Assembly: GCF_022539505.1 (NCBI RefSeq)
Contig: NC_061513.1
Coordinates: 176,172,017 to 176,236,016, forward strand
Length of the DNA: 64,000 nucleotides
Source of the DNA: Lolium rigidum
Lineage: Eukaryota > Streptophyta > Magnoliopsida > Poales > Poaceae
Direction: 5' to 3'
The translations under genes were made by a program, and so were the position numbers. The notes beneath the pieces were generated by a model that did no database searches, was not told the DNA's origin, and worked only from the letters and a program-made list of their open reading frames with translations. This document shows positions 12,401-23,178 of this stretch, piece after piece; the first letter of the stretch is position 1, and each line of letters opens with the position of its first letter.

Positions 12401-12693
12401 GGTACGAGAGGCTACGGACGCTGGCCGGGAGGGTGCAGCGCGTCATGGGCGACGTGGCGGCGCAGGGCGAGCGGCTGCAGGCGCTGGTAAGCTGGAGGGA
12501 CCCGCGGGCAAGCCGGATCTTCGTAGGCGTCTGCCTCGCCGTCGCGGTGGCGCTGTACGCGATGCCGCCCAAGATGGTGGCCGTGGCGAGCGGGTTCTAC
12601 TACCTCCGACACCCCATGTTCAGGGACCCAATGCCTGCGGCCTCCGTCAACTTCTTCCGCCGGCTGCCGAGCCTCTCGGACAGGATGCTCTGA
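9403..12693 (+). CDS. QKY: Multiple C2 domain and transmembrane region protein, QUIRKY-like
   Basis: One uninterrupted exon encodes 1096 residues. C2A lies at about 19-155 and is followed by a Pro/His/Met-rich linker (about 160-305) with MHGPHGP repeats. C2B lies at about 358-465, C2C at 512-628 and C2D at 687-825. C2D carries the conserved STDAYCVAKYGKKWVRTRT and FNPRWNEQYTWQVYDPCT blocks. The C-terminal phosphoribosyltransferase-C (PRT_C) domain (about 875-1096) has hydrophobic segments near 923-958 and 1040-1068 and ends in FFRRLPSLSDRML. Architecture, length and the C-terminus match the QUIRKY/MCTP15 branch of plant MCTPs. These are ER-plasma-membrane tethers enriched at plasmodesmata; in Arabidopsis QKY acts with the receptor-like kinase STRUBBELIG in tissue morphogenesis. 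Lack of introns is typical of plant MCTPs. The first in-frame ATG precedes C2A directly. Very high GC at third positions is usual for monocot single-exon genes. Confidence 0.95.
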   Translation: MAAGGPPPMEMPPTGPPQMVRKLAVEVVDARDLVPKDGLGTSSAYAVADFDGQRKRTRTVPRDLNPQWHERLEFAVPDPPSMHAESLDVSLYHDRRFNPSGGGGGGGGKNNFLGRVRIYGSQFSRRGEEGIVYFPLEKRSLLSWIRGEVGLKIYYYDEPAVPPPPPEERPPEGADNAPPPEVPPEEPKELPEVPEPTEAAVEVQQPHMQPPVIIVEDAPMHGPHGSMMPPPMHGHMMPPMHGPHGPMMPPPMHGPHGPGPMMHGPHGPMMMHARMMPPQPEPEPEPEQPGPDGAEPYPPEVRKTRMASSTEHVRIPRHPSGGFGPDYYTASPRVISGRFVSTGEAVEPVQSTYDLVEPMRYLFVRIVRVRGIRACEGPYVKIQAGPQCLRSRPGRDVSGTGSPEWNQVFAVSHAKPEPTLEISVWDGQAPSPADAFLGGVCFDLSDVPVRDQPDGPLAAQWYRLEGGEPGMVTGDIMVSVWIGTQADDVFPEAWNTDAPYAAYTRAKVYQSPKLWYLRASVIEAQDLRVPTPPPGLPFDVRVKVQLGFQSARTRRSVASSSGSAFAWAEDLMFVASEPLDDTLVLLVEDRSMIKEPALLGHATIPVSSVEQRLDERQIVASRWFNLEGGMGHGDGGGDQQGQPPGFYSGRLHLRLSLEGGYHVLDEAAHVCSDYRPTAKQLWKPPVGVLELGIVGACGLLPMKTKGGSKGSTDAYCVAKYGKKWVRTRTVTDSFNPRWNEQYTWQVYDPCTVLTVAVFDNWRMFAGAGDDRQDYRIGKVRVRVSTLESNRAYTASYPLLVLLRSGLKKMGEVQLAVRFSSPAHLPDTWATYTSPLLPRMHYLRPIGVAQQEALRGAAVRTVAAWLARSEPPLGPEVVRYMLDADAHTWSVRRAKANWFRIMGVLAWAVGLERWLNGVRRWRNPSTTVLVHVLYLVLVWYPELVVPTASLYVFLIGVWYYRFRPRAPAGMDARLSQADTVEGDELEEEFDAVPAPDVLRLRYERLRTLAGRVQRVMGDVAAQGERLQALVSWRDPRASRIFVGVCLAVAVALYAMPPKMVAVASGFYYLRHPMFRDPMPAASVNFFRRLPSLSDRML
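10060..10222 (+). repeat. In-frame MHGPHGP-type repeat in the QKY linker
   Basis: Imperfect units reading ATGCACGG(T/C)CC(A/G)CA(C/T)GG...ATGATGCCACCG recur about five to six times and encode Met/His/Gly/Pro-rich sequence between C2A and C2B. They stay in frame, so the linker is expandable without breaking the protein. This part of QKY proteins is low-complexity and poorly conserved. Confidence 0.8.
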
Positions 12694-12929
12694 GATTGGC
12701 TCGAAGCACGGGTGCATTCTTTTTTTCCCTTCTGTTGCCGTAATAACGAGTGTGCAATAGGAATATCAGAGGAGAGCATAGGAATAACAGAATGATTGTA
12801 TTCATAAACATATAGTATATAGAACACACAACAATGATACAGTAACAAAATTATGATTGTCGCAGCAATTGATAGGCTTAAAACAGGCTTGACCCTGTTC
12901 ATCTTCATCGGGAGCAGTACTATGTTGCT
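12694..12929. other. 3' flank of the QKY gene
   Basis: AT-rich sequence immediately downstream of the stop codon, likely including the 3' UTR. No canonical AATAAA signal stands out, and no other feature is recognised before the retroelement remnant that begins near 12,930. Confidence 0.4.
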
Positions 12930-13123
12930 TCGACAATTTGGACGTGGTAGGGAGGCTATTCTAACAGTGTTTCAGCTGCAATTCTTTATGACAGCTATCA
13001 CTTGGCGTCGGAATTTCTAAAAGTTCAGTTTAAACACATTTTCCCTGAAGCAAATTGGGTTCCACATGAATTAGATAGACTAGCACCAACATGGCTGGGT
13101 AGATGAGCCTCCAGACTACATTG

Positions 13124-13688
13124 TGTTAGGCTTAGAATTGCATGAGATCGCAAAAGCAGCCACTGGAACACCTAGTTAACATAAGACAGAGAGGTTTAGA
13201 GATGCATTACGGGGCATTGACGATCCCATCGATGCCTGCGTGAGGCAGGCTTGGTGTGGCGGTGTTGATGATGAACTTGTGGTCGATGACGATCTGGGGA
13301 TCCTCCTGATCCCCTCGGGCCGCCACCTGCACTGCCTTGGAACAGAGCGACGAGGTTCCAGCCTTCCCGTTGCTTGTGCGCGCACTGCGATCGGTGCAGA
13401 GCCTTAGGAATATCGGGGAGCAGCGAGACTAGGCGACTAACATATGAGTTCGCTAGCCACCGGGGCTCCCCCTTTTATGTGCGCATGCAACAGGGGGCCA
13501 CGAACCATTAGTTGGTTAGCGACGCCCCCGATCAGGGCGTTTAGAGATAAGTCACGTACAGAAAAGGTCGTCCTGGACGTTGGTCCTGTGGGCCCCCTTT
13601 TCTTCTTAACGTTAAGTGTTTCTGAAAATATCTCTTTTATCTGTTAATTGAACCTGACAGTATATTAACCTGACAGATCAATCCAACA
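13124..13688 (-). repeat. 3' LTR of the Copia element (565 bp)
   Basis: A direct repeat of 18,960-19,523 with about 20 visible differences, several clustered near 13,230-13,250 and 13,330-13,345. Bounded by TG/CA and adjoining the polypurine tract. Confidence 0.92.
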
Positions 13689-13840
13689 TTCTCCCCCTTG
13701 ATCGTTAGGTTAACTTCATTTGCCCATTCTCCATAGAAATAATAAACCAAAGTGAGGTGTTGCAACAACCAATGAAAATGCTATTGAACCTCAACACTTA
13801 TAGCATACCAGCCTATTTCGAAATGGATAACATAATACTT

Positions 13841-13940
13841 NNNNNNNNNNNNNNNNNNNNNNNNNNNNNNNNNNNNNNNNNNNNNNNNNNNNNNNNNNNN
13901 NNNNNNNNNNNNNNNNNNNNNNNNNNNNNNNNNNNNNNNN
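13841..13940. other. Assembly gap (100 N)
   Basis: Exactly 100 unresolved bases inside the 3' part of the Copia pol region. The round size is that of a conventional gap of unknown length, so the true distance between the RNase H pieces and the 3' LTR cannot be read. Confidence 0.98.
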
Positions 13941-13949
13941 AGCATCCCG

Positions 13950-16900
13950 GTTATATAAGCCAAGTCGGGGCGTGTACAAACTTGTGCATACATGATGCTT
14001 CGAGCAAGCTGAAGCATAAGGGCAGAGCTTCATCGATCGGTTTCAATTTGGTTCCTCGGACATTGAAATGTCCCAAACTTATCGCCCTTGACTCTTGGGG
14101 CGAGGTGAGCGAGAGCACTTATGCATATTGAATTTCTTTAGTACTCGCTCAAAGTATGCCTTTTGTGATAGTCCCAACACACCTTTAGACCTATCTCGGT
14201 GAATCTCAATGCAGAGGACATATGAAGCTTCACCGAGATCTTTCATATCAAAATTGGAAGACGAGAAAATTCTTGGTCTCGTGCGGCATATCCTTATCCA
14301 CTGCGAGGCCAATAATATGTCATCCACATACGGGACTAATATTGTGAACCTACGCCCTTAAACTTAACATAAATGCGGTTGTCCTTAACATTTTCGGTAA
14401 AACCAAAAGTTCTAATAATCTTATCGAACTTGAGGTACCACTTGTCTTGAAGCTTGCTTCAAGCCATGAGATGGATTTCTTCGGACGACATGCTAAATGT
14501 TCCTTTCCTTCCACAACAAAACCTTCGAGTTGAGTCATGTATACGTCTTCATCAAGGTCACCATTTAGAAATGCGCGTCTTAACGTCCATTTGATGCAAT
14601 TCTAGGTCGAAATGAGCTACCGAGCCATGGCGATCCTAAAAGAATCTTTAGATGACACGGAGAGAAAGTCTCATTATAATCGATTCCTTCTCTCTGTGTG
14701 AAACCTTTTGCCACAAGTCTAGCTTTGAACCTTTCGATGTTCCCTTTGGGGTCGTACTTAGTTTTGTAGATCCATTTGGAGCCTACTCTTTTGGCGTCAT
14801 TAGGAACTTCTACTAGGTCCCAAACATCATTTGAGCTCATAGATTTCAACTCGTCTTCCATGGCGATTTGCCACTTAGACGAATTCAAACTCTTAATGGC
14901 CTCCTTGTATGAGGTTGGATCCTCCACCTTTCCTATATCGTCTACATCCTCACTCATGTAGGTGATATAATCATACGAGATGGCTTTTCTTCTTTCTCGA
15001 TGTGATCTTCTCACGGGCGATGGTGGTGGAGGGGCATTATTATTATGAGGATCTTCTTCATTATCAGGTGGTGATTTTCTTCACCTTACGGATTTGCGTT
15101 ATCATTAGTTTCGGGATCACCATCGGGTTGAGGACCAGAGCGCGGGGTTCGGTCTCAACATTAGAAGTGATTCTCCTGCACGTGGTAGAACGACCTTTTG
15201 GATAATCGGGGATGGAGCACACACCCGCTTTTCCTCAAGATCGATCTTCCTTATTTCATTAACTTCATTATCCTCAAAAAATACCGCTTGCCGGGTCTCC
15301 ACGTACTTAGTGGTATGACACGGGCAATAGAAACGATATCCCTTTCCCATGTGCGGGTGTCAGAGCGAAGAAACAACTAACCGTTTTTGGGTCTAACTTC
15401 TTAAGTTGTGGATTGAAAATTCTAGCTTCGGCGGGACAGCCCGACACACGTAAATAGTTCAAGCTCGGTTTCTTTCCCGTCCACATCTCGTGAGGTGTGT
15501 TCGGTGCTGACTTAGTGGGAGCAAGATTTAAAATATGTGCGGCCGTCTTCAATGCCTCCATCCATAGGCTTACCGGTAAACTTGCATGGTGAGGCATGCT
15601 ACGCACCATATCCAAAAGCGTGCGATTGCGGCGCTCGGCCACACCATTTTGTTGAGGTTCACCGAGGCATTGAATAATGGGCAACAATTCCATTCTCGGC
15701 TAGGAACTTAGCAAAAGGTCCTGGAATTTGCCCATAAGGAGCGTGCCTACCGTAATACTCTCCCGCGATCGAGATCGTACAACTTTAATTTTTGCATTCG
15801 GTTGGTTCTCAACTTCGGCTTTGAACACTTTAAATTTGTCCAAAGCTTCCGATCGATCACGTATAGGGTAAATGTACCCATAACGGGAAAAGTCGTACGT
15901 GAAGGTGATGAACGAATCAAAACCATCTATAGACTTAACATTAAGAGGTCCGCATATGTCAATATGTATGAGTTCGAGGACACTCGTGGCTCTTACCGCT
16001 CCTTTCTTAATTGTTTTTGCATATTTACCTTTGATGCAATCAACACATTTGTCCGCATCGGAGAAGTCTAATGGGAGGAGTACATCATTTTTAATAAGTC
16101 TTTCCATTCTCCCCCTCGAAATGTGGCCCAAACGACGGTGCCACAATTTCGAAGAAGTACTAGTACCCTTCCATTTCTTCTCAACATTCGAAACATTACT
16201 CACATGCAAAACATAATCATTCATAGATAACATATATAGTTTGCCTCGTCGACACCGACGCCAACATCATTATTACAATAATTTAAAACAAATTGTTTGT
16301 TACCAAACTTGCACTCAAACATGTTATCATCGAGACAAGAAACTGAAATCAAATTCCTACTTAAAGTAGGTACATAAAGAACATTATTTAAATGAAGGTG
16401 AAAGCCGGTGTGGAGCTCCAAGGTGAGTGACCCAATAGCTTCAACATCAACTTCAACTCCATTTGCAACTCTAAGTCGTCTTGCCCCGCTTGTTATGGTT
16501 TGGATCAAATTTAATCCCTGCATAGAATTAGCAACGTGAGCGAGTTACTGAATCAATCCACCATGATGTACAAGAGAAATCGGTATATAATATTTCATCA
16601 ACAAAAGTGATTTCATACGTACCTTTCTTCATCATCCACTTGAGGTATTCATGACAGTCCTTCTGTAATGGCCTTCCTTCTTACAAAAGAAACACACATT
16701 ATCGGTAGGCGGCGAAAGGCTTGTCCATTTTCCTTTTCCTTTCCTTTAAACTTTGGCATTTCCTTCTTGAAGGTTTTCTTTGGCGACTTTGAAGGGCACG
16801 ACCCGTCATGCTTTCTCTTTAAGGAGCCAACATGAAAAGCTTGATCCTTGTTCTGCCTCATCATTCTTTCTTCTTCCTGGACAATCCGAGGGGATATCTC

Positions 16901-17440
16901 GGCAAGTGTCCACTTCTCCTTCATGGAATTGTAGTTGATCTTGAGCTGATCGAACTCTTCGGGGAGGGACTCCAAGATCATGATGATAAGGAGGTTGTCA
17001 ACGAGCTCACACTTTAGGTGCTTCGGTTTATTTGAAGCATTTATCATTCTCGGTATGTGTCCCCTAACATCACCATCATTTTTATACTTGCCAAGTAGCT
17101 TGTGAAAAAGCTCATGAGCATAAACCTTTTCGAGCCTTTGAATTGCTCCTCCAAGGCTTCCATAAATTCCTTAGCGAGTATCTTTCTTGGGGAGAGCCCC
17201 AATAATCTCGGGTGAAATGGAAGAATTCATCACGAGCATTGCAACGTGATTGGATTTGTCCCACTTCTCCATCTTGGAGTCATAAGTTTTCTTTAGTTCA
17301 TCATACCCAGTAGCACCGACAAGCGGCGCCACGGGCTTATCCTCCCTTAAGGCATAATCAAACTCGTTGAAAGCCAAACATAGCTCAATGGAGTTCTTCC
17401 AACGAGGAAAGTTGCTGCCGGTCAAGCTGCTCGACTGACA
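13950..17440 (-). pseudogene. Broken Copia gag-pol
   Basis: In minus-strand order: gag starts near 17,440 ([19 protein letters not shown]) and continues to about 16,640, ending in a CCHC knuckle ([10 protein letters not shown]...) disrupted by a one-base shift. GAG-pre-integrase (LWHRRLGHIS, CVDCIKGKYAK) is at about 16,220-16,000. The integrase keeps the first Asp (IDICGP) and the PQQNGVAERRNRT block, but its central SDRG motif is frameshifted near 15,770. The RT entry (WDLVEVPNDAKRVGSKWIYKTK...VAKGFTQREGIDYNETFSP) is at about 14,840-14,650. A deletion then removes most of RT. The thumb region (FDMKDLGEASYVL) is at about 14,250-14,080, and an RNase H-side piece lies at the gap. It cannot make a working polyprotein. 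Confidence 0.85.
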
Positions 17441-17449
17441 TCATAACGC

Positions 17450-18940
17450 ATCGCGGCGGAAGCTGAAATTTGACATGGACATTCATTAGTAAAATTGCAT
17501 GCATATAAAATAAACATGCCATAATTTTATTATTCTATGTCAAACACCGTTGAGCGAGAAATGACATGAATTAGAACAACATTAGGGGTTGACATGCGAG
17601 AAAATAATACAACGTTGGTCAGAATTATTTTGCAGCCATAACATTCCCAAAATAAACATCAACTTTAAATCATTTAAGGAACAACATATGTGATGCTTAA
17701 TTTGATAATTCAACATTAAAACATATTAAATATTCTAGACAAGAAAATCTCGTTGGTTCATTTCTTTACAGAACAATAACATGTTTCGATCATATTTTAT
17801 AGGCAATGATTTTTACGTATAATAGTGCAATAAACATAAGGAAAAACATTTGGAATGCACAAAAATACGAGAAAACGAAAGGAAAATCGGCAGCCCGGAA
17901 AACTTGCTTGGACTACCGACAACACTGGGCCGAAGCCCATCCTTAGATATGGCCCGAGTAATCCCGCCGGCCCGAGCACCCTCCCCGCGGCCGAGGCTGG
18001 ACCGTCCGATCGATCGGACGGCGAGAGATGCTCCGCGGCCAGAACAAAAACGCCCTGGGGCGACGGAAAACCCTAACCCTAAAAACAGTCCCCGATTTTT
18101 CCTCTCCCCCGAATTTTTCGCGTCACGGCCCGGCGGGCGGGAGCGCGCGAGGCGGCCACGGCCACGGCGGGCGGGAGCGCGCGAGGCGCCCACGGCCCGG
18201 CGGCCTGAGCGCGCGAGCGCCTCGGCCGCGGCCGGCGCGCGGCGCGCGAGGTGGCCACGCCGGCGGCCCGATGCGCGCGGCGGCCCTGCCGGCTGCGCGA
18301 GGCACGCGAGCCTCGCCTTCATCATCCCGGCGCGGTGGCTGCGCTCACCGGAGCAGCGTGCGACGGACCATGTCCGGCGCGCTCCTCCGTCGGCGTGGCT
18401 GCTGGTGCCGTTTCCTTGCGTCTGTGAGGGGGTGGTGCTCACCGGCGAGGCCGGCAGCCGTTAGGCGACGACAAAGGCCGGCGGCGCGACGGCCACCGGC
18501 GGTCCGTCCATTCCGCGCGTTACTGCGCGTCAACCCGCGCACTCCTCCGTCGGGAGAGAGTGGCGGCGCGGGATCTCTGCCCTCACCGGAGCAGCGGCTG
18601 CTCTGACGGGCCCCAGAGGGGAGAGGCAGACACCCGGCGGCATCAGGTGAGGTTCTCATCCTCAGACTCGTGCCAAATTAGGGTTCATCCGTAATTGGGG
18701 AATCAGGGTTAGGGTGTATACATCATCTAATCATGCAACATACAACAATAATTCGGGCTAATCTGAGGCTTAAGCATGATTTCGGAACTTAAAATAGGAT
18801 CATCAGATTGCTTGCATAACAAATCTGAGAGCCTAGCATGCATAACAGGGGCTAAACATCAACATAACAGCCTAAAAAAACATGATCTTTATACAAAAAA
18901 CGTGATCTCAGATCACTACTAGGGTTCTAGTGCTAGCAGT
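17450..18940 (-). other. Leader of the Copia element, with a very GC-rich block
   Basis: This 1.5-kb stretch lies between PBS and gag. Positions 17,460-17,850 are AT-rich, 18,000-18,650 are strongly GC-rich with repeated gcgcgag/cggccacg words, and 18,660-18,940 are AT-rich again. Long open frames in several overlapping phases reflect base composition, not coding. It may be the family's normal structured leader or a captured fragment. Confidence 0.6.
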
Positions 18941-18959
18941 ACTAGGCATCTGATACCAT

Positions 18960-19523
18960 TGTTAGGCTTAGAATTGCATGAGATCGCAAAAGCAGCCATC
19001 GGAACACCTAGTTAACATAAGACGGAGAGGTTTAGAGATGCATTACGGGGCATTGACGATCCCATCGACGCTGCGTGAGCCGAGGCTTGGTGTGGCGGTG
19101 TTGATGATGAACTTGTGGTCGATGACGATGCGGGGATCCTCCCGATCCCCTCGGGCCGCCACCTGCACGCACTGGAACAGAGCGACGAGGTTCCAGCCTT
19201 CCAGTTGCTTGTGCGCGCACTGCGATCGGTGCAGAGCCTTAGGAATATCGGGGAGCAGCGAGACTAGGCGACTAACAGATGAGTTCGCTAGCCACCGAGG
19301 CTCCCCCTTTTATGTGCGCATGCAACAGGGGGCCACGAACCATTAGTTGGTTAGCGACGCTCCCGATCAGGGCGTTTAGAGATAAGTCACGTACAGAAAA
19401 GGTCGTCCTGGACGTTGGTCCTGTGGGCCCCATTTTCTTCTTAACGTTAAGTGTTTCTGAAAATATCTCTTTTATCTGTTAATTGAACCTGACAGTATAT
19501 TAACCTGACAGATAAATCCAACA
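18960..19523 (-). repeat. 5' LTR of the Copia element (564 bp)
   Basis: Partner of 13,124-13,688. Its inner edge at 18,960 is followed, on the minus strand, by the Met-tRNA PBS. Its outer edge adjoins the duplicated target cattg. Confidence 0.92.
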
Positions 19524-19560
19524 CATTGTACCTTTCCTGGTCACTGATGTGATGAATGAA

Positions 19561-21440
19561 TAAAGGGTATGATTATGGTAAATTAAAAAGAAACCTTATG
19601 CAGTACTTCAATTGATCGGATATTCTAATCAAGCTGAATCAACATGCATGGAGCTAAGAAATTTAGCAAAACGAAAGCAATGGATATTTAGTCTCCAAAT
19701 TGGAACCGGCCGACATGCTTTTTTCGACAAAGACCGGCCGACAGGCTTGCACTTGCACAGACCATGAACACAACAGTACATTTTACCCAAGGGGACAAAC
19801 ACACGCACGGAAATCGTTGGCACGGATATCACAGCCGCGATCATGTCCAAATCCAGATTCCCCGTGGAGAACAACTTTATGAAACAAATCGGATACTAAC
19901 CCAAGCACAACAGATTGTGACCCATGCATCGTCCATGGATCACACTGATTGTGACGTGGGAGCAGCCGTTTGGTTCATTTGTTTTCCCCTTAGCGTGATT
20001 TTCGTGCTGTAAACAAACCGATTTCACCTCAGTCCATAACTAGGATTCCGTAAAAAAGATCCGTAAGTGCAGTGTTACTCTTGATTTATCCATACCTACC
20101 GACTGTTCTCTACTATGGTCTTAGCGCGAAATTATTATTTTGTTTCTCAGCAATGTATCACCGAAGCACAATGAAAAACTCATTACATAGTATCGAGTGA
20201 AATGCTTGATAAGCAACTCAAACCAACAAAAAAAACTCATTACATAGTGGGCCGTCCCTGGCATATCAGGATCCGGTGCAATAAAGAAAATAGGGCCCTA
20301 TACACAAATAATAGAGATGACTTTTTATATTTCAATAGTAATTTAAACATTTAACATAATCCTTCCTAGATTCTCAGTAGAGACGTTACGTAACAGGAAC
20401 TACTCATGATATTATTGCTGACAATGGTCAATCAGAAAGCTGTCCAAGGAAATGACATCTGAACCAAAATAGCATCAAAGGCTTGCACTGATAATTACTC
20501 ACGTTATTATTATTCCCATCTAAATTTTCATGACCACTAGCATTGTTATTGCTCTCATCTTAATTATAATTGGATCGTTCAACAATTGATAAAGCTAGTA
20601 TCTGACAATTACCACCTTATTTCTCCTAACAAATTTATCAAGAGTTCCCCTTTGGGTTCTATGAATTCATTGTCTCGCTTCCTCTTCTGTCTCTTTTGAT
20701 AACCTAACTTGCACTTTCTAGATCACATCTCAAAACACAAACAAAAGAAGTCAACAACTCACAAATTATGACATGAGTTTGGAAGTTGGAACAAAAGCAC
20801 CTTATCTGAATTGAAAGCTTGAAGCTTAAATGTTTTTTTGTTGCCACTACTGCAATTTGATTCTGGCCGCCGGCGTCGGCCTGACCTTGGAAGCCCTGAC
20901 ACCAATCCCCTATTCCCCTTTGACCTTTGTCCACCTTTCTCTCTCGAGTCTGCCCGTAGGCAGGGACAAGTCGATGAGAATAGAGTATATCGTATGAACA
21001 AGAATAAGGAGATTGAGGAGAGAGTTGTTGGAAAGGAAGCAAATCAGGATCTCCTCCTCGTAAACCAAAAACGTAGCTTGAGCTTTATGTAGCTCGTTTT
21101 TTTGAAATAAAATAAAAAATGACATTTTGAAGTTTAAAAAAATCTAAAAATAAATCTAGATGTAGAATCTTGTGTTATACCAACGTGCAAAATTGCAATT
21201 CAAAATACCATATATTCGAGGTTGGGAAAAAATGATAATTTATAATATCTATAATAGTGAATAGTACAAACTCTCACAATCTTAAAATTTGTTAGATTTT
21301 TTCATGTTTGTGTAGCCTCCGTTATGTGATATCTCGAGTTCAAATTTTGCACAGTGATAGAAATCAACATTGCACACGTAGGAGCTCTAAGTTCACTAGT
21401 GCCAATCCTGCCAAATGTTGTCCCATGATCGTTACTAAAA
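19561..21440. other. Intergenic stretch, no gene recognised
   Basis: AT-rich sequence with short, unsupported frames. Positions 20,860-21,090 are more GC-balanced. From about 21,095 to 21,440 there is low-complexity A/T-rich sequence of a kind common in grass repeats, but no termini could be defined. Confidence 0.4.
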
Positions 21441-22655
21441 ATGGGATTTTTTTACTTCAAACAGTAGGAGCTCTGCTTCTTTTTATTTATAAAAGAGGGA
21501 TATTCTCTACAATCTCCCAAAAAGTGAAAGAAAAAAAACCAAAAATTACACCGCTTGCCCTATGACCACAACAACAAGCGCAATTGCATTACAAGATTTT
21601 CGATCAAACACCCCACGTCCATGTTCCTTCCATAAGTGACATGCCACATAGCAAACCAGCCCCATGTCCTTTGTAACCATCGTAGACGAATAGTCAATCT
21701 ACCGAGATAAAGCAATCACAGAACGTTGATGACACCAAGCTTTGTTAACACATTTGGGAGAACTTGCCTACTCTGTAGGGCATGATTACATGTGCTCCTC
21801 CCCAATGATACTGTGGCACCAGCCGACCTTGGCACCGACACATGTCTTCTGCCTTGCACTCATGCTCTTGTCAAGTCGTCATGGATTACAACATGTAGTG
21901 CCCCCCTCATTATATAGGGGGCCCCTAGGATAAAATGTGTTCGACTCCAACAATACATGTACCATGTCCGCACCTAATACAACTCCAAATCCTAACGTAA
22001 CCCAACTTGTACATAATATTCAACACAAACACAACAAATTTGATCTTGGCAAATATTCTCCGCCACCTTGAGTTCTCCTAAGCATCAAACTTTCATGTAC
22101 TCTGGGCTTGGGTTGTCTTCTTTATGATTGCTCTTTGGACTGATCATCAAGATCTTATTCCACTAGGAGTGATTAGTGACAGATTGATCGACTGTTGCTA
22201 GCACATGACTAGATTTAGAGAAACAAACCTAAACTTTTTTTTGCTGAAAGGGCATGTCAGGGTGATGTGCATGCCGTTTCCGGTGATTGATCACAAAAAC
22301 TGCAAGTTGGGTTACATTCCAACCCTCTCCTTTGTAGACAATCAGCTGAATTAGCAACCAAGTGTAGAACTTGACCTTTCCTTCAATTTGTGCTGCCAAA
22401 AATCTGTGAAGGTGCGGCTGAGGGGTTCTTTCCACGAATTGCCTTCCGTAAGCAGATTTGTCAGAGTAAGAGGCTTTGGCTGTGGGCTTCAACGTGACAC
22501 TATCGGATTGTTGCAAAATATGAACATCTTGAATTTGTTTCCATAAGTTTACGAACCGTTGTAGCTAGTCTTTTGTTGTCAGGCTGTTTAAGCCGCACAT
22601 CCACTGATTATTTGCAAGCGCATGACATACATGCATGCTCTCTGCTCATCCATCT

Positions 22656-22733
22656 AGCCAACAATCGGACCAGAATTTTGCAATTTTCATATTTAGCCAA
22701 CAAACTGACTAGAATTTTGCAATTTTCATATTA
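22656..22733. repeat. Short tandem duplication, period 39 bp
   Basis: Two adjacent units, each starting agccaacaa and ending gaattttgcaattttcatatt, lie within the LINE remnant, with a few substitutions between them. This is a small local duplication without evident function. Confidence 0.7.
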
Positions 22734-23178
22734 CCAAGCTTGATCTGAGTGCAAGCCCTGAACAATTGCATGTCCTTCTCGTCATATGGCAAGCTTATTA
22801 CTTTCCAAGGCCGACGAAGATCAACCCTGTTGTTCCAAGGCTATCTCAACCTCAAAGTTCGTTCATAGAGATACAAATCCTTGATTGTTAGACCCTCGGG
22901 CTTTTGGAACGCACACAACCTTCCAGATCATGAGGCATCCCCCACTAGACCCCTCTTTTCTAGTCCACAAGAAACTTCTTCGTGTTTTGTCTATCTTTTG
23001 ATGGCCCATGGCACGAGGTATAATCTAGTTACGAAGTAGGTCAATGTTGAGGTCACCACAGAGTTGATCAGCACTAATCTTCCTTGTCTCGACATCATCT
23101 TCTCCTTCCTTGGCTTGAGCTTACCAGCAATGTGTCCAATCAACCTTTTGCAGATCAGTTTTCGTAGGTTTGCGGATG

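Larger units (their letters stand above)
13124..19523 (-). mobile_element. Full-length defective Ty1-Copia retrotransposon
   Basis: The element is flanked by an exact 5-bp target duplication, cattg, at 13,119-13,123 and 19,524-19,528. On the minus strand the 5' LTR is 18,960-19,523 and the 3' LTR is 13,124-13,688, both TG...CA. A Met-tRNA primer binding site (TGGTATCAGA, complement of 18,949-18,958) adjoins the 5' LTR. A purine tract (AAGGGGGAGAA, complement of 13,689-13,699) precedes the 3' LTR. Between them are a GC-rich leader, gag and pol in Copia order (integrase before RT). Frameshifts and a loss of most of RT make it non-autonomous. By eye the LTRs differ at roughly 20 sites, which indicates an insertion of moderate age. 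Confidence 0.93.
12930..19560 (+). pseudogene. Retroelement RNase H-like C-terminus, split by a Copia insertion
   Basis: A plus-strand fragment at about 12,970-13,123 reads SAAILYDSYHLASEF, then FKHIFPEANWVPHELDRLAP, the last motif of RNase H-like (RVT_3) domains of plant LINEs. A frame change follows, then EPPDYIVPFLVTDVMNE and a stop. That last piece is readable only by joining 13,123 to the sequence after the right target duplication, at 19,529. The fragment was therefore present before the Copia element landed. It is too short and frameshifted to be functional; a plant RNase H-domain gene fragment is the alternative source. Confidence 0.6.

Noticed and set aside
10881..12743. 620-codon open frame overlapping the QKY gene on the same strand
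   Set aside because: It is a shifted frame of the very GC-rich QKY exon, Ala/Arg/Gly-rich and without domains. Other long frames over 9,322-12,717 on both strands have the same origin.
13757..14131. Open frames spanning the run of N
   Set aside because: They depend on unknown bases translated as X. The real content is Copia pol on the minus strand.
18028..18606. Overlapping 192-210-codon frames in the Copia leader
   Set aside because: Open in several phases and both strands because of extreme GC content; the encoded sequence is low-complexity and matches no family.
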